Below, piece after piece: positions 25,641 through 37,559 of a DNA stretch of 64,000 nt (its first letter is position 1; the number at the start of each line of letters is the position of its first letter). Both the position numbers and the translations under genes were made by a program. Under the pieces are notes generated by a model. That model was not told the DNA's origin, made no database searches, and saw only the letters and a program-made list of their open reading frames with translations. The stretch covers positions 6,429,001-6,493,000 of the forward strand of contig NC_092578.1 in NCBI RefSeq assembly GCF_037975245.1, read 5' to 3'. This stretch comes from Apostichopus japonicus. Taxonomy: Eukaryota; Echinodermata; Holothuroidea; Aspidochirotida; Stichopodidae.

Positions 25641-26045
25641 ATTGCATTACAAGATTTTTCAAACTTAGACCTCCAAATGAACTATGACCTCTACAGCAAA
25701 AACAATAATCTTGTACACAATATAAAGGTGGACATAACTACTGTACCAGCCAGTGAAGTTCACCCAGGGTTTTAACCTTCCCATTTACACTGATTGATTT
25801 ACACTGATCTCAAATGACCTCTTGACCTCCAACAATTTCAATAGGGGTTCTTTTACCTACCAATGCAAATCTACATACCAAGTATGAAGTTCACCAAAGT
25901 AATTTTTTCTTTTTCAAGGTAGTTCTTGTACTCGACACAGTGCATCTTATATACAAAATATGACGTTCATCCACCATGCACCTTTGAAGTCTCATCTTGT
26001 TTACAAGCTGTTATAGGCATCGCATCACACACACACACAGACCTT
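25641..26045. repeat. Dispersed TGACCT-rich repeat, family A, copy 2
   Basis: TGACCTCTTGACCTCC, then TTCTTTTACCTACC, AATCTACATACCAAGTATGAA and GTTCACCAAAG blocks, ending in GGCATCGCATCACACACACACAC. The same order occurs in copy 1. The CA tail is a normal 3' feature of some non-LTR-type repeats, but the class is not established. Confidence 0.55.
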
Positions 26046-29000
26046 CACCGTCAAAGAGATGTATAGAAAATGGATCTCCTAGAAAGGTTCCCAAACAAAT
26101 AAATCTGTATGTGGCTGAGAGGCTGAGACTTTCGGCAAACTTCGCAGATGTAAGGTTCATACCTTTTCCTCGATCCCGAACCTCAAACAAATGACGGGTT
26201 CTTATTAAGCTGTGGAGTGGAGATGGGCAGTTCTATGGGATGGGGAATGCGAGGAAGGGATATTTGGGAAAGGGGTCTTTGGGCAAGATATTTCAGCGAC
26301 CCTAAAATTTGAGGGAGGGCCGGGGGATGCTGAGTCTTAGGACAACAACGACTGTTCATTTAATAAGTGCACGATCGGAAGGAAGAGCTCCATAATGTGA
26401 TCCACGATACACCTTGGCAAATATTTGGCCCCAGATTCTTAGAAGGAAGTAATAACCACCACGACTGAGACTAGATATTCAAACTTGATGCCTGGGGAAT
26501 GCCAGATGAAAGTAATTGATCCATCAGTCAGGAGGAATCTCCTGAAGTTGAAAGAAGGTGACCCCCATCCGAATACTTGCAGGAAATATTGCATCATCAT
26601 ACATCAAGGAGTATTCCAACCCCCCAACTTATCATCCTCCTCCATCACCATGGATACTGCACATTGCCCATCATGGCTTCCATCTTTTAAAACTACTTCA
26701 TCTCTGAGATTGATAGAGACACAAAGTTTACAAACACACACAGAAAGACAAAAACAAAAACGAGAATTTCTTCTTCTTCCTTTTCCTTTTCTTTTTTCCC
26801 TCCCTGGCTTCTGATCGAGACATATAATTCAAAACTCGATTCCTCAAACGTTCCTCGACTTTTATCGTTTCTCATTCCCAATCTCAAATTCCAGCCATTT
26901 GTATTCAATTTAAACAATGTTAAAGTTCTATCTTCTGTAGATAAATCCAGACTCCTTCAGCCAGTTTTTACTGGAGATCTGCTTGGCATGAGCTTTATAC
27001 TGCTGCTAGTCAGAATGATTTACTGTCTTGATGCATTACACAGTCTGCTAGCTTCAAACTGCTTCACACGCTGAAATGAATTTTCAACACAGTTCTTGCC
27101 AGATTGTCCATGAACTGCTTTGTGAGGATTGGATTGACTTTCAATATATATTGTAGAGGGGGGGGGGAGGGGGGGACTGAAAGCTACGATGATAATAAGA
27201 TAACACTGACAAAAGTCAGCGCATCAGATGCAACATAAACCTCAATAGGAATATGCAAAAAGAGTTTTTTTTAAATAACAGGTTTACATTGCATGTTAAA
27301 ACTTACAAGAATATGTTTTGGATGCATAAAACGATGGGATTCAATTAACATCAACAGTTTAAAGCGCAATTAAGATATCGTCAATATATAGTCTAATAGA
27401 ACTAGTATTCCATAGATTAGCATATTTCAAACTTTGAAGTCCCTGAGAAAAACCTCAAAATGGCCATGGAAATTAACATTACTAACACTCAAAATGTTTT
27501 CATTCTTTAATTGTGCAGTTTTGGATTATTTAGATCCCCTACAGTTTCAGGGGTAGCATACATTTGTGTGAACAGCAACCCAGCTTGTTCCATCAGAGTT
27601 GACATAAACCCAACGTATCATCCAGTTTAAGAGTGTTGATTCTGACATTCCAAGTGGAAACGAAAAGAACGAAATGGCACCGCAGTTTCCAACCAGTGAT
27701 ATTCCAAAATTTCAGGAGAATAAACCTGCATACACACCTGCATGTACACAGTGCCTCATCGTTTCATGCCGTTTATGCGTGAATTCGTATTTTATAAGAG
27801 AATGGATATTTCAAAGCGAACTAATGAAAACAATTTATAATCTTAATGACACTATGGTGGCTCGTTTCCGGGGAAATCATTCACTCATGCATACACTTCA
27901 AGATTGAGATATAAGTGTGCTCAGATACCCCAGGGAAAAATATCAGCCAACCCATCTTGGAAATATAATAAAATGAGAGAAATCTCAAGGAAAAATGATA
28001 GATATGAGCCAGCGTATCTTCTGGGACCCGGTAAAAGGGGAATTTTTCATAACGTGGATAGAAGAAGCATGCACAGTGTTTTCTACGTTGTTGCATCTAA
28101 TTAAAAAATGTGAACAACTTTTCGGGCTAATTTTTCAAATTTTATTGGAAAACACTTTCAGAAACGAAGAAGGGGGAAAAAATTGACAAAGGAAGAAATT
28201 TCGGTAAAATTTACGATCAAATATATGCTATAGCAAATAATTGTACAATACTTGCTTTTTTATTTTATTTGCTTTGAATATGTTAGATTGGAGAATTTAT
28301 TCATAATTTTCAATTCTCATCAAATGGATATATCTTCCTGAGCTGTTTTTAACAAGGTGGACCAAACAGCTGGCAACAATTTATCATCAAGCTCTTAATT
28401 ATAACTAACTGATCGACTTTGTGTGCATGGATGCTAAATGGTCTGGGTGAGGGTGCAACCTATGGGTCAGAGAGATTTTCCCCCTGGCCACCCTACCATG
28501 CATATATTCTGAAGGAATATCCCCCTCCTCACCTTCCCCCACCTTTTTCCCCTTCCCTATCCCACCCTCTTACCCCTGTGTTCTAGAGTCATCTGTATAT
28601 TAAAGAAACTGTAAAGATTTTCTGATCTCTAACAAGAGCATTCATACTGACTGACTGACGATGGTTGGCCGATATTTCCATAGCTAATGGTCTTAGTTTC
28701 TTTATGATGTTTAGACAGAGCATACATAGAGGCTAGCTCATATTGTCCACATGCACTCTACACTTGATTGTAATCTCCCGAGCACAGAGCCCTCTCTGAA
28801 ATTATCTTCTAGCAATAACTAATTCTCCTGAAAATATCTTTCGGTGGAAATAATTGGTGAAAATAATTGGTTTTAAACAACTGTCAACGTTGTTTGACAA
28901 GCACTCGACTAGCTTTACTATAAATAATCTTTCTTCTGCAGTTTGGACAAATTCAACTTGGCTTTTGCAGGTCGACGGGAGCCTGGGATGTTGGCAGATG

Positions 29001-29328
29001 GTGGAGTGGGGGAAAGGGAGGGGGAAGGAGGTAGCGGATATAAATGGGTGGGGGTTTATGCATGGGTGGGGATTAACACTCCTGTGGAGTGGGAGAGTTT
29101 CACTTAGTTGTAACTATGTTGTAAGTTATACTACAGCATCAAGGTACTGATTCACGATAAAAATTTAATGACGTTAAAAACATTAAAAGATAAAAAATTA
29201 TGAGCTAATATCAGGTACAGGATTGTAAATTCTACACAGCTACTATTCTAGCTGGTTCAAAGTGCATTCTAAGAAGGTTAGTCACTATTTTGTTACTATT
29301 TACGATAAATCAATGTACTGATGGTAAT
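26046..29328. other. Unannotated DNA, slightly higher GC at 26050-26900
   Basis: A 109-codon plus frame at 26485-26814 overlaps a 74-codon minus frame and is Ser/Pro/Phe-rich; neither has splice or domain support. G-rich run near 27159-27177. A glycine/tryptophan-rich frame at 28854-29150 reflects G-rich sequence. Confidence 0.4.
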
Positions 29329-29631
29329 AATCATAATAATAATAATCAGCAGTAATTTTTACGACGCTTAAGCAACCACAAATGTGGGAGGAACCCGCAA
29401 GGGCTTATGGATTACAACTTTAATACACGTCGGGTGGCTTCCAATTCAACATTTTAACTCAAATTTGGAATCTTTTCAATTTAAATAGTCATTTCAGATG
29501 GGAAAGCCGTATATTGCTCTTGGATGTAAAACCCACCCTTACAATGACCCGGCCAGGAATCAAACCCAGAACCTCCCGATTGCTAAGCCTCAAATGCTTC
29601 AAATGCCATTGCCTCTATCCACTAGGCTACA
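29329..29631 (-). mobile_element. tRNA-derived SINE
   Basis: On the minus strand the 5' end carries RNA polymerase III promoter boxes: TAGCCTAGTGG (A box, 29619-29629) and GGTTTGATTCC (B box, 29556-29566), about 50 bases apart as in a tRNA. The text continues into a non-tRNA body containing CATAAGCCCTTGCGGG and ends in an ATT-type trinucleotide tail (29325-29346), a common SINE 3' end. Length is about 300 bp. The tRNA-like part does not fold perfectly enough to be called a functional tRNA. No clear target-site duplication was found. Confidence 0.75.
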
Positions 29632-29939
29632 AACTAAAGTTTGTTGATGTATTAAACCATTATGTGTCATCTTAAACAAGGCTTTAGACAGAGGTTGTAA
29701 AGCTATCTATGTATGTGGCACCCGTGAAACTGCTTCATGTATATGTTAATTAATTTAAGTCATTTGATGATATTAATATTACAATATTACTCATCTATAA
29801 TGAATTAACCTTGGCTAATTAGTCCATCAACTTTTAAATGAAATGTCTACACATTAAAACATTAGCGTAAAATGTACACGGAAGAGAGGTCCACTTGTAT
29901 CCTGCTTATAAGTTAGCTGGTTGAAATGAGTTTGGCGTA
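29632..29939. other. Unannotated AT-rich DNA
   Basis: No gene or repeat recognised between the SINE and the GC-richer block. Confidence 0.5.
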
Positions 29940-30540
29940 TCTACGGTGTACTCTTTCCCCCCCCCCCCTCCCGAGCGTCTCTGCCTCCCTCTATACTGCT
30001 GAGATGCCCAGACATATCAACGAGCTGTATCTTCTAGTATAACAAGCCATCCATAAACACCGTCCATCAACAATCATTACTCAATGTGGCCGGGCATGTG
30101 GTCAAAAAATAATTCCCACCTTGCAGTAAGTCCCCAACCCCCCGCTGAGCTAATTTGCCTACTTCGCAACCTAGTTCTCTGGGGTGCCATCTCCGAGGAT
30201 TTCAATTACCTGATAAACGGGCGCAATACCTGGCTTAATTCTTCTGGGAGGACGCAGGGAGCTCCTTCCTCCCGGTCGCTCAAGCAGAAGTGCTCTTAAA
30301 TTCGGTCTGACGTTGATGGTTTAATCCGACATCATATAAAGTAGCAGTAATTGGAAGCTTTTTTAATATCAGCTGCAGGACGTGACATCCTGGGAACAAA
30401 GCGACGCTGCCCCGAGAACGCATCCCAATTAAATCGAGCCGGCCGGGTATCCAGGCATGATAAATGTCACTTGGGTTTGTAACATTACATCTACATAACC
30501 AGAGAATATTCATCTTCATCAAAAGATCAGTAAATTCCTA
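29940..30540. promoter_or_regulatory. Candidate cis-regulatory (conserved non-coding) block
   Basis: After a C run (29949-29959), about 550 bases of markedly higher complexity and GC than the surroundings, without a convincing exon. It is dense in motifs typical of developmental enhancers: CAATTACCTGATAAA, GTAATTGG, TTTAATCCG (Otx/Bicoid-like TAATCC), TCAGCTGCAG (E-box) and CCCAATTAAATC. Overlapping frames on both strands (30084-30299 +, 30280-30522 -) lack domains. The call is an inference from composition and motif clustering. Confidence 0.3.
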
Positions 30541-30603
30541 ATAGGCTAAAATCATTTTGATCTTTCCTTCATGATGTTGTGAGCAGTTTAAGTGTAATGA
30601 TGT

Positions 30604-30692
30604 CTTATTATATATATGTGTTAACATATACACACATATTTGTATATATATATGTTTATATCTAGATATATGTGTATACACATATATACATA

Positions 30693-30733
<41 letters not shown>
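30604..30733. repeat. (TA)n / TATG compound microsatellite
   Basis: Interrupted TATA/TATG/CACA blocks end in an uninterrupted (AT)20 array at about 30693-30733. Confidence 0.9.
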
Positions 30734-30734
<1 letters not shown>

Positions 30735-33552
30735 GCTCTCTGAGTCAAGAACCTCTGTCAATGCTTCTAATATAACAATTCCATCGTACACCATGCAAAT
30801 ACACACGTAATATAATACATCTGAACAATTCAAAAATAAACATTGCAGTAGTCAGAAATTATGCATTAAAAGTCAAAATTAGGCTTGTTCATTTAATCGA
30901 GAATATGCTGTACATTTGTTTCTCTTTTCTAAAAGATGGATGGGTGGAAATATTCATGTCTGATGCCATATCGTTGAGCAAATTAGAGAATTATACTTCA
31001 CTGAACTATCATTTATGATGCAAAGCATATCTTACATCAAAACCCTGGCCCTTCTGAGGAAGCATTATGAGCAGAACTCAATTTAATATAACCATCTGAA
31101 AATAATTGAAATAATTAATGATAATTGAAACATCTATCACTAGAGTAAAGATTCACATATAGATGATATAATGACTGATTAACCCAGAGAGCTTTCCTAC
31201 TCATGCCTTTGCTATAAAAGGTCACATCAATAAACCATCACAAAATGTGACCAAAATGAGATCATGTTAATATTGTGTTAGCCTCCTATCCTTACATGGG
31301 TATGATACATAATTACAGGAGATTACGAACCTTGGTAGGCAATTGCCACTGTAGATATCCCTATCAAGTGACAGAGATATGCTATACACCTACAATTCAG
31401 TTTGTCATTAGTTGTGGAATAATCACCAAATTTGTGACCAGGTACAAAGAAGGACCTTAATTTGCATGTATACGCTAAAGAAATAAATATTAAAAGCACC
31501 CTGTTTCGTATTCGGCCAAAAATTTCACCAAACGTCACCAAGCTTAATATTAAAGCCAAATCTATATAAGTTATATTTAAGTCAAATCAAGATTGCAATG
31601 ATTTCTCTACTTAAATCACCTTCCTAGAAACCCCTTCACCCCTCCCCCTCCCCCAAGAGGATTAAGGTCAATGATCGAGTCGGCTACAAATGAATTTGAA
31701 TCAATTTTAATAAAAGATGTCGTCTGAACACTTTTTCATATCAGTAATTAACCACATGCAGAAAGCAATCTTTTTATGTTTGGAACTATACTTCATTCCC
31801 TGAAATGACTCTTGGCATAAGCTCAAGCTCATTAACGACACTGTCATACATTTCCTATTTAGGACGGCAATGAAAAATGTAATAAACATCAACTTGAAGA
31901 AGCTGCTCTAAAATTACAAGGTGAGAGCATTCAAGCTTTTCCAAAATATGTTATCAAATCTATACCCACACCATTTCATCCCCAACATATGACTGTACTG
32001 CAATGAACATGCAGCTAGTAACTGTCTGCTCATATAATACATATATTTGTCTCTCATGGCTAGATTGATCTGCAAACTCCCAATTTACTCCAGCGACAGT
32101 GAGATTGGAAGCCATAATTATGAAAGTCATCAATATCAAACAGAAGTTTTAACTATCTCTTCCGTAACCAGTGACTTTTACGCACGGTTCCCTCGTAAAT
32201 AAAAAGAAAAAAAAGGGGCTGGCGATTGTAAATGAATATATATGTAATATATATTAACCAAAGCGATCACGTGACCACACATGAGAGTGACAACCCTTAT
32301 TGGCATCATCCCATCAATTGCTGCTGTCACACTCCAGGTTGCCTGGACGATAGTCATGGCTATTGACTCAAAGGGTCTGATGAAGTGGTTTCGAGTGGTG
32401 AGGCCTAGTAGCCTAACATTCATAGAGGAGTAACACTTGTCTGTATTAATTATAGATCTGTACACATGCCTATATGACACTTGAAAAATCAAACAAGAAG
32501 ACACTAGAACAAGGATGGTAAAGTCAAGTTTTTTTAGGCCTTTTTTTCCAAAGTTGTTCTTGAAATTGCTCCACGACGGTCATCATGGTTACTTTACCAA
32601 ACTTCAGTCTTCGTGACCTAAGGCACTATTTATGTCTGTCCATTTAATTAAACAATATTTTAGTGAAATTTTTCAAGAGGTTTTTTCTCGTCCTTCTACC
32701 TTGTTATGATTATTCCCGAAGACAACAATTTCCAAAGAGGCCATTAAACAAAGCAAGATTATGTTTAATTGAGGATCCTGGTTTTGAATTTTTTTGGTCA
32801 CTGTATACTGTGGTGGAACATGTATATATGTAACCTGAGAGCCTTACACCTGGCCTACATATTGTAAGTTGACCAAGGTAATGGAACACCATGAGGAAAA
32901 AATACGAGAGAATGAAAGAGAGAATGAACAGGCCTATGACTTTCCGCTGAACTCATGCTATCAATGATGATTGAGTGTCCCCACATATAGCAATTAGGTT
33001 CCATTTTTACGAAAACCCCTTCCAATACCAAGTTAAAACGACGGAGCAGTAATGCGCAATATTTCAAAAGGTCAAGAGGTGACGGCACAAATTTGTTTCC
33101 GTCATAGGAAAATTATGCAGGAACAACTATCAATACATCATATTCGAACTTCAAAGGCCGACCAGTCAAAGTAAATTTCGCAAAAAATCTGTCTCGAACT
33201 GTCACAGCCTATTGACAGACTAGGCTACATCCAGGTTCGCGACACAAGAGTATTTCATACACATTACAGTACCACACACAATCGACAGCGTAAATTTACT
33301 CAAAGTTTCAGCTTTTTAGTATGGTGAATTGGACAACTTGGGCTAGAGGATTGATAAACACATGTTTTCGTTTCCAAAACCTACATAGATATGTTGTTTT
33401 GTGTCCAAATAGAAACAACATAGGTAAACATAGATACCCTCCTTGACTTACAAAACTGGAAATAACGGTTACGGTAATATTACATTGCAGTGAATGGTTA
33501 TAATGATTAACCTGTACAGAAAGCACACAGCACACAGGGATAATGCATGTGC
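30734..33552. other. Unannotated DNA; small complex patch at 32245-32420
   Basis: The patch contains GATCACGTGACC (a CACGTG E-box), an inverted CCAAT context (CTTATTGG) and GTTGCCTGG, an X-box half-site. It also lies in a 108-codon minus frame (32178-32504) that lacks splice or domain support. The remainder is AT-rich with nothing recognised. Confidence 0.35.
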
Positions 33553-33612
33553 AGATGCATATATATCTCTGAAATAGCTCTGAAATAGAGATGCATATAT
33601 ATCTCTGAAATC
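33553..33612 (+). repeat. Two-copy tandem duplication, period 36 bp
   Basis: GATGCATATATATCTCTGAAA at 33553 recurs at 33589 with almost no change, followed by a short TA run. Confidence 0.85.
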
Positions 33613-33660
33613 TACTGTGAGGAAATATATATATAGCGTATTATACGACATGACTTTCTA

Positions 33661-33710
33661 CCCTCCTTCTCCTCCTCCTTCTCCTCCTCCTTCTCCACCC
33701 TCCCTCCTTC
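33661..33710 (+). repeat. Polypyrimidine (TTCTCCTCCTCC)n tract
   Basis: A 12-bp unit repeated about 2.5 times, then CCCTCCCTCC. Pure pyrimidine for most of its length. It produces Pro/Ser-rich and Glu/Lys-rich pseudo-frames on the two strands. Confidence 0.85.
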
Positions 33711-34650
33711 AATCAATGTTGAGAGATCCGGCCCTCTGCTACACCTGTCTATCCAGTGGAAAGCGGTGCTTTGAAAGAAGCATTCTACCCCTTCTCCAAA
33801 CACAGGGCACGTACCTGATTATGCCTAGTATTAATTGCACAGTGTTGACAAATAAAAGCAAAAACAAAAACAGTTGACTTGAGTTTGAGTTGTACGTTCT
33901 AATTTGATTTCTGTCATAAGCAAAAACTTTTTCACCTACTTTGGTTACAGCCGCACTCAGCAGCTCGGATAGTTTATATATATATATATAAATACCTGAT
34001 ATTAAATTCTCATACATTGAATTCAAAATGCTAAACTAGTTGGTGGGAAAGATTAATTATCTCTATAATATGTCCAACCATCTGATGACCCTTTAACCTT
34101 AAACCTGTGGCAATCTTGAGAAGCAAAATTGCCTAGAAATTCTCTTCACACTGACACCTGACAGGGTGTAGAGTTATTAAGCAAGACGTTGGGCAGTATA
34201 ACTATTTCTCAGGATTATCTTTTGATCCCTCATCTTTACATTGCCTCTGGATATTTCAGGGGCGAGATTGACCGATGCCACTCTCGCCTTATCCTTGCAC
34301 CTTTGGGATATTTTGAAGGGAAATATTTAGAGTGTTGTTGTTGTAGCAACAGCGTAATACATAACAACATAATAATAATAATACCATAAACACTCAAAAT
34401 TTGATGGCAGGTTTTTGGAATCTGTCCCCCCTTTGCACTGGGATTTGATTTTTCCTCTGAATGAGCTCACATGGACATGTTGCATACTGTTAATATACTG
34501 TATATATATACATTAGAAACTGAATTTTTCAAAGAATCTGAACAGATTGATCGATTGATTAAATATTTAAATATTAGCTGCCCAAGACATTCATTTTGCA
34601 TGAACAATTTGCATTGACAATGATCAAATGTTTTAGCTTATACATTAATG
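33711..34650. other. Unannotated AT-rich DNA
   Basis: Short TA run near 33976-33992 and AAT repeats near 34363-34382. No gene seen. Confidence 0.5.
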
Positions 34651-34722
34651 TCCAAGTAGAGCATTAGCAACACCTTTTGCATCTTCTCCAAGTAGAGCAT
34701 TAGCAACACCTTTTGCATCTTC
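34651..34722 (+). repeat. Perfect two-copy tandem duplication, period 36 bp
   Basis: The 36-bp unit starting TCCAAGTAGAGCATTAGC is repeated head to tail at 34651-34686 and 34687-34722 without a mismatch, suggesting a recent slippage or repair event. Confidence 0.95.
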
Positions 34723-34977
34723 AAGTAATAATCACAGTGTCTGTTGAAAATGTTTATACTCTTGTGTGTTTAAAAGCCAATGTTTGTGTCAGTTTTCATG
34801 ACATCAGCGAATGGGGAATAAGCCTATATATTCATATCCTTAATACCAATATATTTGCTACATTGACAGTATAACCGCAAACTGTTGCAATTGTATAACA
34901 ACAACAAAATGCAGCAGGCAGTCTTGAATTGATGAGGCTACATAGACAACGGGAAGGAGGGGAATGGAGGTCTCAGT

Positions 34978-34993
34978 GGGGGGGGGGGGGGGG
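34978..34993 (+). repeat. G16 homopolymer and purine tract
   Basis: Sixteen consecutive G, followed after AGAAAGA by a GGGGGGAGAGAGAGAGGG tract. Confidence 0.9.
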
Positions 34994-35349
34994 TAGAAAG
35001 AGGGGGGAGAGAGAGAGGGAGCATTAACTTTTATACCACTAGCTCACACTGGCAGATATAATATGCTCATGCATATTAGTTCTCTTATATTTTCTTCACA
35101 GAAACACAGAAATTATAATCCAGGCTCTTGCTATTTTGCTCTGGGAATAAATAATACAACTTTTGTGACATATTTACAGACCTCATGGACCCATGGACCC
35201 TGTGTATGCAATATGGTGGCAGTATAGCAAAATACTACTCCTCAGTTTTACCACGGTATCGGTCAGTAAAGTTGACACAGCTGAGCAGACTTTTTGAACT
35301 GTTCATTTTTTTTCCCTTTTATAGTTAGCAAATTTCAAATTTGACTTAC
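34994..35349. other. Unannotated DNA
   Basis: No gene or repeat recognised before the donor site at 35350. Confidence 0.45.
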
Positions 35350-35510
35350 CTGAGAACTTTAATCGCCATGGAAACATTAATAATAGTGTTGCGCGGATAA
35401 TCGTTTTTGGTATCGGTATCGGCCGATGTTTGTGATATCAGCAGCATATGGGTACCGGTAAAATTTAGTCTCATTGCCGAAAACGGCAAACAAAAATAAT
35501 TATTGTTTTT
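35350..35510 (-). other. Possible exonised hAT fragment
   Basis: On the minus strand a near-perfect 5' splice site, CTCAG|gtaagt, ends an open frame. The frame stretches back to a candidate acceptor TTGTTTACAG at 35511, giving 53 codons. Much of the interval (about 35387-35465) is a hAT-type terminus with the characteristic TATCGGTATCGGCCGAT motif beginning TAGTGTTGCGCGG, so the frame is probably transposon sequence. The donor is striking, but without a matching downstream exon this is only a possible exonisation. Confidence 0.2.
35387..35465 (+). mobile_element. hAT-type transposon terminus, fragment
   Basis: TAGTGTTGCGCGG followed by GGTATCGGTATCGGCCGAT is a sequence style seen at ends of hAT elements in many animals. 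No matching inverted end (CCGCGCAACACTA) was seen downstream, so it is a solo end. Confidence 0.4.
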
Positions 35511-35539
35511 CTGTAAACAATTGCAGTTCATATTTTATA

Positions 35540-35650
35540 TACATTGTATTCCATTACATTGATTTCCATTACATTGTATTCTATTCCATCACATTTCTTA
35601 CATTGTACTCCATTCAGTTCAACTAATGTGACTAATGTGACTAACGTGAC
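35540..35650 (+). repeat. Degenerate short tandem repeats
   Basis: Repeated CCATTACATTG / TACATTGTATTC units, then three ACTAATGTG-type 9-mers (35624-35650). Confidence 0.75.
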
Positions 35651-36560
35651 ATTCTATTAAATTCATTTGCGACAATATCAATGACCGCTTTCAAGAGCTA
35701 AAAGTAAGAACAAAAGTAATGACTAGACTGTATTAATTATGTATTATCATATCTGATGACATCATCAATTACACAACGGAAACAATGTTTTACTCATTTC
35801 CATAGAATTCCAAAAAGAATGCTAACAGATATATTACACTTGTTTCTAAGGATCTACAGCTAGGGAATGATTTATGCCATTACTTGTCACACTACGCCTG
35901 CAATTCATCAAACTTAATCACCAAACAGTCTCTCACAGAATTAACACTTTGATTGATAATAAACAAATTAACCCTTGATCCTTTGCTCTATGGCCAGGGT
36001 TTTCAGTTGATAAGTAATATTTACAATGTACCATATCTGCACAGATTGACCAACCAACCTCCCCCCCCTCCCCTCCAAGGTCCTGTCAAGAAGAAAATTT
36101 CCTTTTAGTTACGGCAGTGAGCCTCAGGGCTGGATAACTCATTGTCCACATATTGTTGTTGTGCCATAATCCACAGATTAAAGAAGGTTAAAAAGTGACC
36201 AGGTTGCAAATCGTTTCTTTCATTCGCAGAACTTGTAAAAGTTACAATTGCCGCCACGTTTGTATAGGAAAATTTACACACTACACAAACGAGAGATTCG
36301 TGGAGGAATAAAATCTCTGACTAATACGTCTTCTCACCTTTGATCTAGCTACCGCCAGTGCGATAGCCTATCAGGTTTCTTCATTTAACTAACCTCAACC
36401 TTTAAGTATCAAAGGTTTTAGTTTAGTTTCCTTTCCAAAGACTTTTGTTCATTGACCCTTTGCTGACCTCAGTTAATCACTCAAAACCGTAATAAGTACT
36501 AGTTTCTGAGAAGTTTTCATCTCATAATTTACCTGCTAACAAGCTGCATGATTCTGACTT
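35651..36560. other. Unannotated DNA
   Basis: C run near 36060-36068. Candidate minus donors at about 36330 and 36532 have no open exon behind them. Confidence 0.5.
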
Positions 36561-36876
36561 GACATTGACTACTGGCTATCACCTACGGATGGTAGCGGTA
36601 GTGGGATTTCAATCCACCTGATTCATCCTTTTCATTGACTGCCGGCTATCACCTATGAATGGTAGCGGTAGTGGGATTTTAATGCACACCATTAAAAATG
36701 ACTGGTGCCTACTACAGTTACATAGTTCATGAGAAGTAGTTTGCTCATAACTGCTTAACAGCACAAACAGCTGAATCATGCTCAAAAATTGATGACTGCA
36801 TGCCAAGCAGACACCTACAAATGGTAACCGTGGTAACATTCAATCCCATACCATCAAAATGACTGGCAGCTACTGT
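36561..36876 (+). repeat. Tandem duplication, period 70 bp, plus a degenerate third copy
   Basis: CATTGACT.C.GGCTATCACCTA with GGTAGCGGTAGTGGGATTT occurs at 36563 and 36633. A weaker third copy at about 36800-36876 keeps CACCTA.AAATGGTA and AAAATGACTGG..GCTACT.TAG, so the original unit was longer and partly lost. Confidence 0.8.
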
Positions 36877-37142
36877 AGTTTTGCACCGTAATGTGTTCAA
36901 ACTCTCAATTACCCACCCCTGATATGAGGCCATCTTTGAATTATGTCACAAGATCAGGACATTCTGCCAACTATATTCCAAATGTTTCATCAGTATACTG
37001 TTGCCAAATAATATGCTAGAATGTCAAATAATGGTCACACGTGCAGAAACATAAAAAAAAAACATTGTAATTTTTCCGGCCTCACAATTTATCTGCTCAT
37101 TGAGACAGTTAATTACCTACAACTTAACACACTTGATGTTTG

Positions 37143-37490
37143 TTTCAGTTTTGCCTCAAATTTCTAACATGATGTGACATGCAGTTGTCCTAGAACATGC
37201 TAGCTAATAATCCCCCAAAACATGGTCAAATAAACAAGGTTTCAATAACTATATTCAACAATTATGTACCAAATTGCTGTTAATGTGTCTAATCAGAGGG
37301 GGTGGGGGGGGGGTGAGGGTTCTTTCAGTTTTACCTCGAATGCAACATAATGTAACATGCAGATGTCCTAGAACATGCTAGCCAATATTCCCCAAAACAT
37401 GGTCAAATAAACAAGGATGTATTAACTATATTCAACAATCCTGCACCATTGCTATTAATGTGTCTAATCAGAGGGGGTGGAGGGTGGAGG
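37143..37490 (+). repeat. Two-copy tandem duplication, period 180 bp
   Basis: TTTCAGTTTTRCCTC at 37143 and 37323 starts two collinear copies, both ending TGTCTAATCAGAGGGGGTGG. Moderate divergence and a longer G run in copy 1. Confidence 0.9.
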
Positions 37491-37559
37491 GAAGGGGAAG
37501 GAGAAGGATTAGGAGGGGAGTAGGAGGGGAATAGGAGGGGAGCAGAGGGAGGGAGGGAT
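37471..37559 (+). repeat. Polypurine AGGAGGGGA tract
   Basis: Almost pure purine for about 90 bases with loosely repeated TAGGAGGGGA units. A candidate triplex or G-quadruplex-forming tract. Confidence 0.8.

Noticed and set aside
29545-29631. Functional tRNA gene on the minus strand
   Set aside because: A and B boxes are present, but stems do not pair properly and the sequence continues as a SINE body.
32178-32504. 108-codon minus frame
   Set aside because: No domain, no splice support; noted only as a motif-rich patch.
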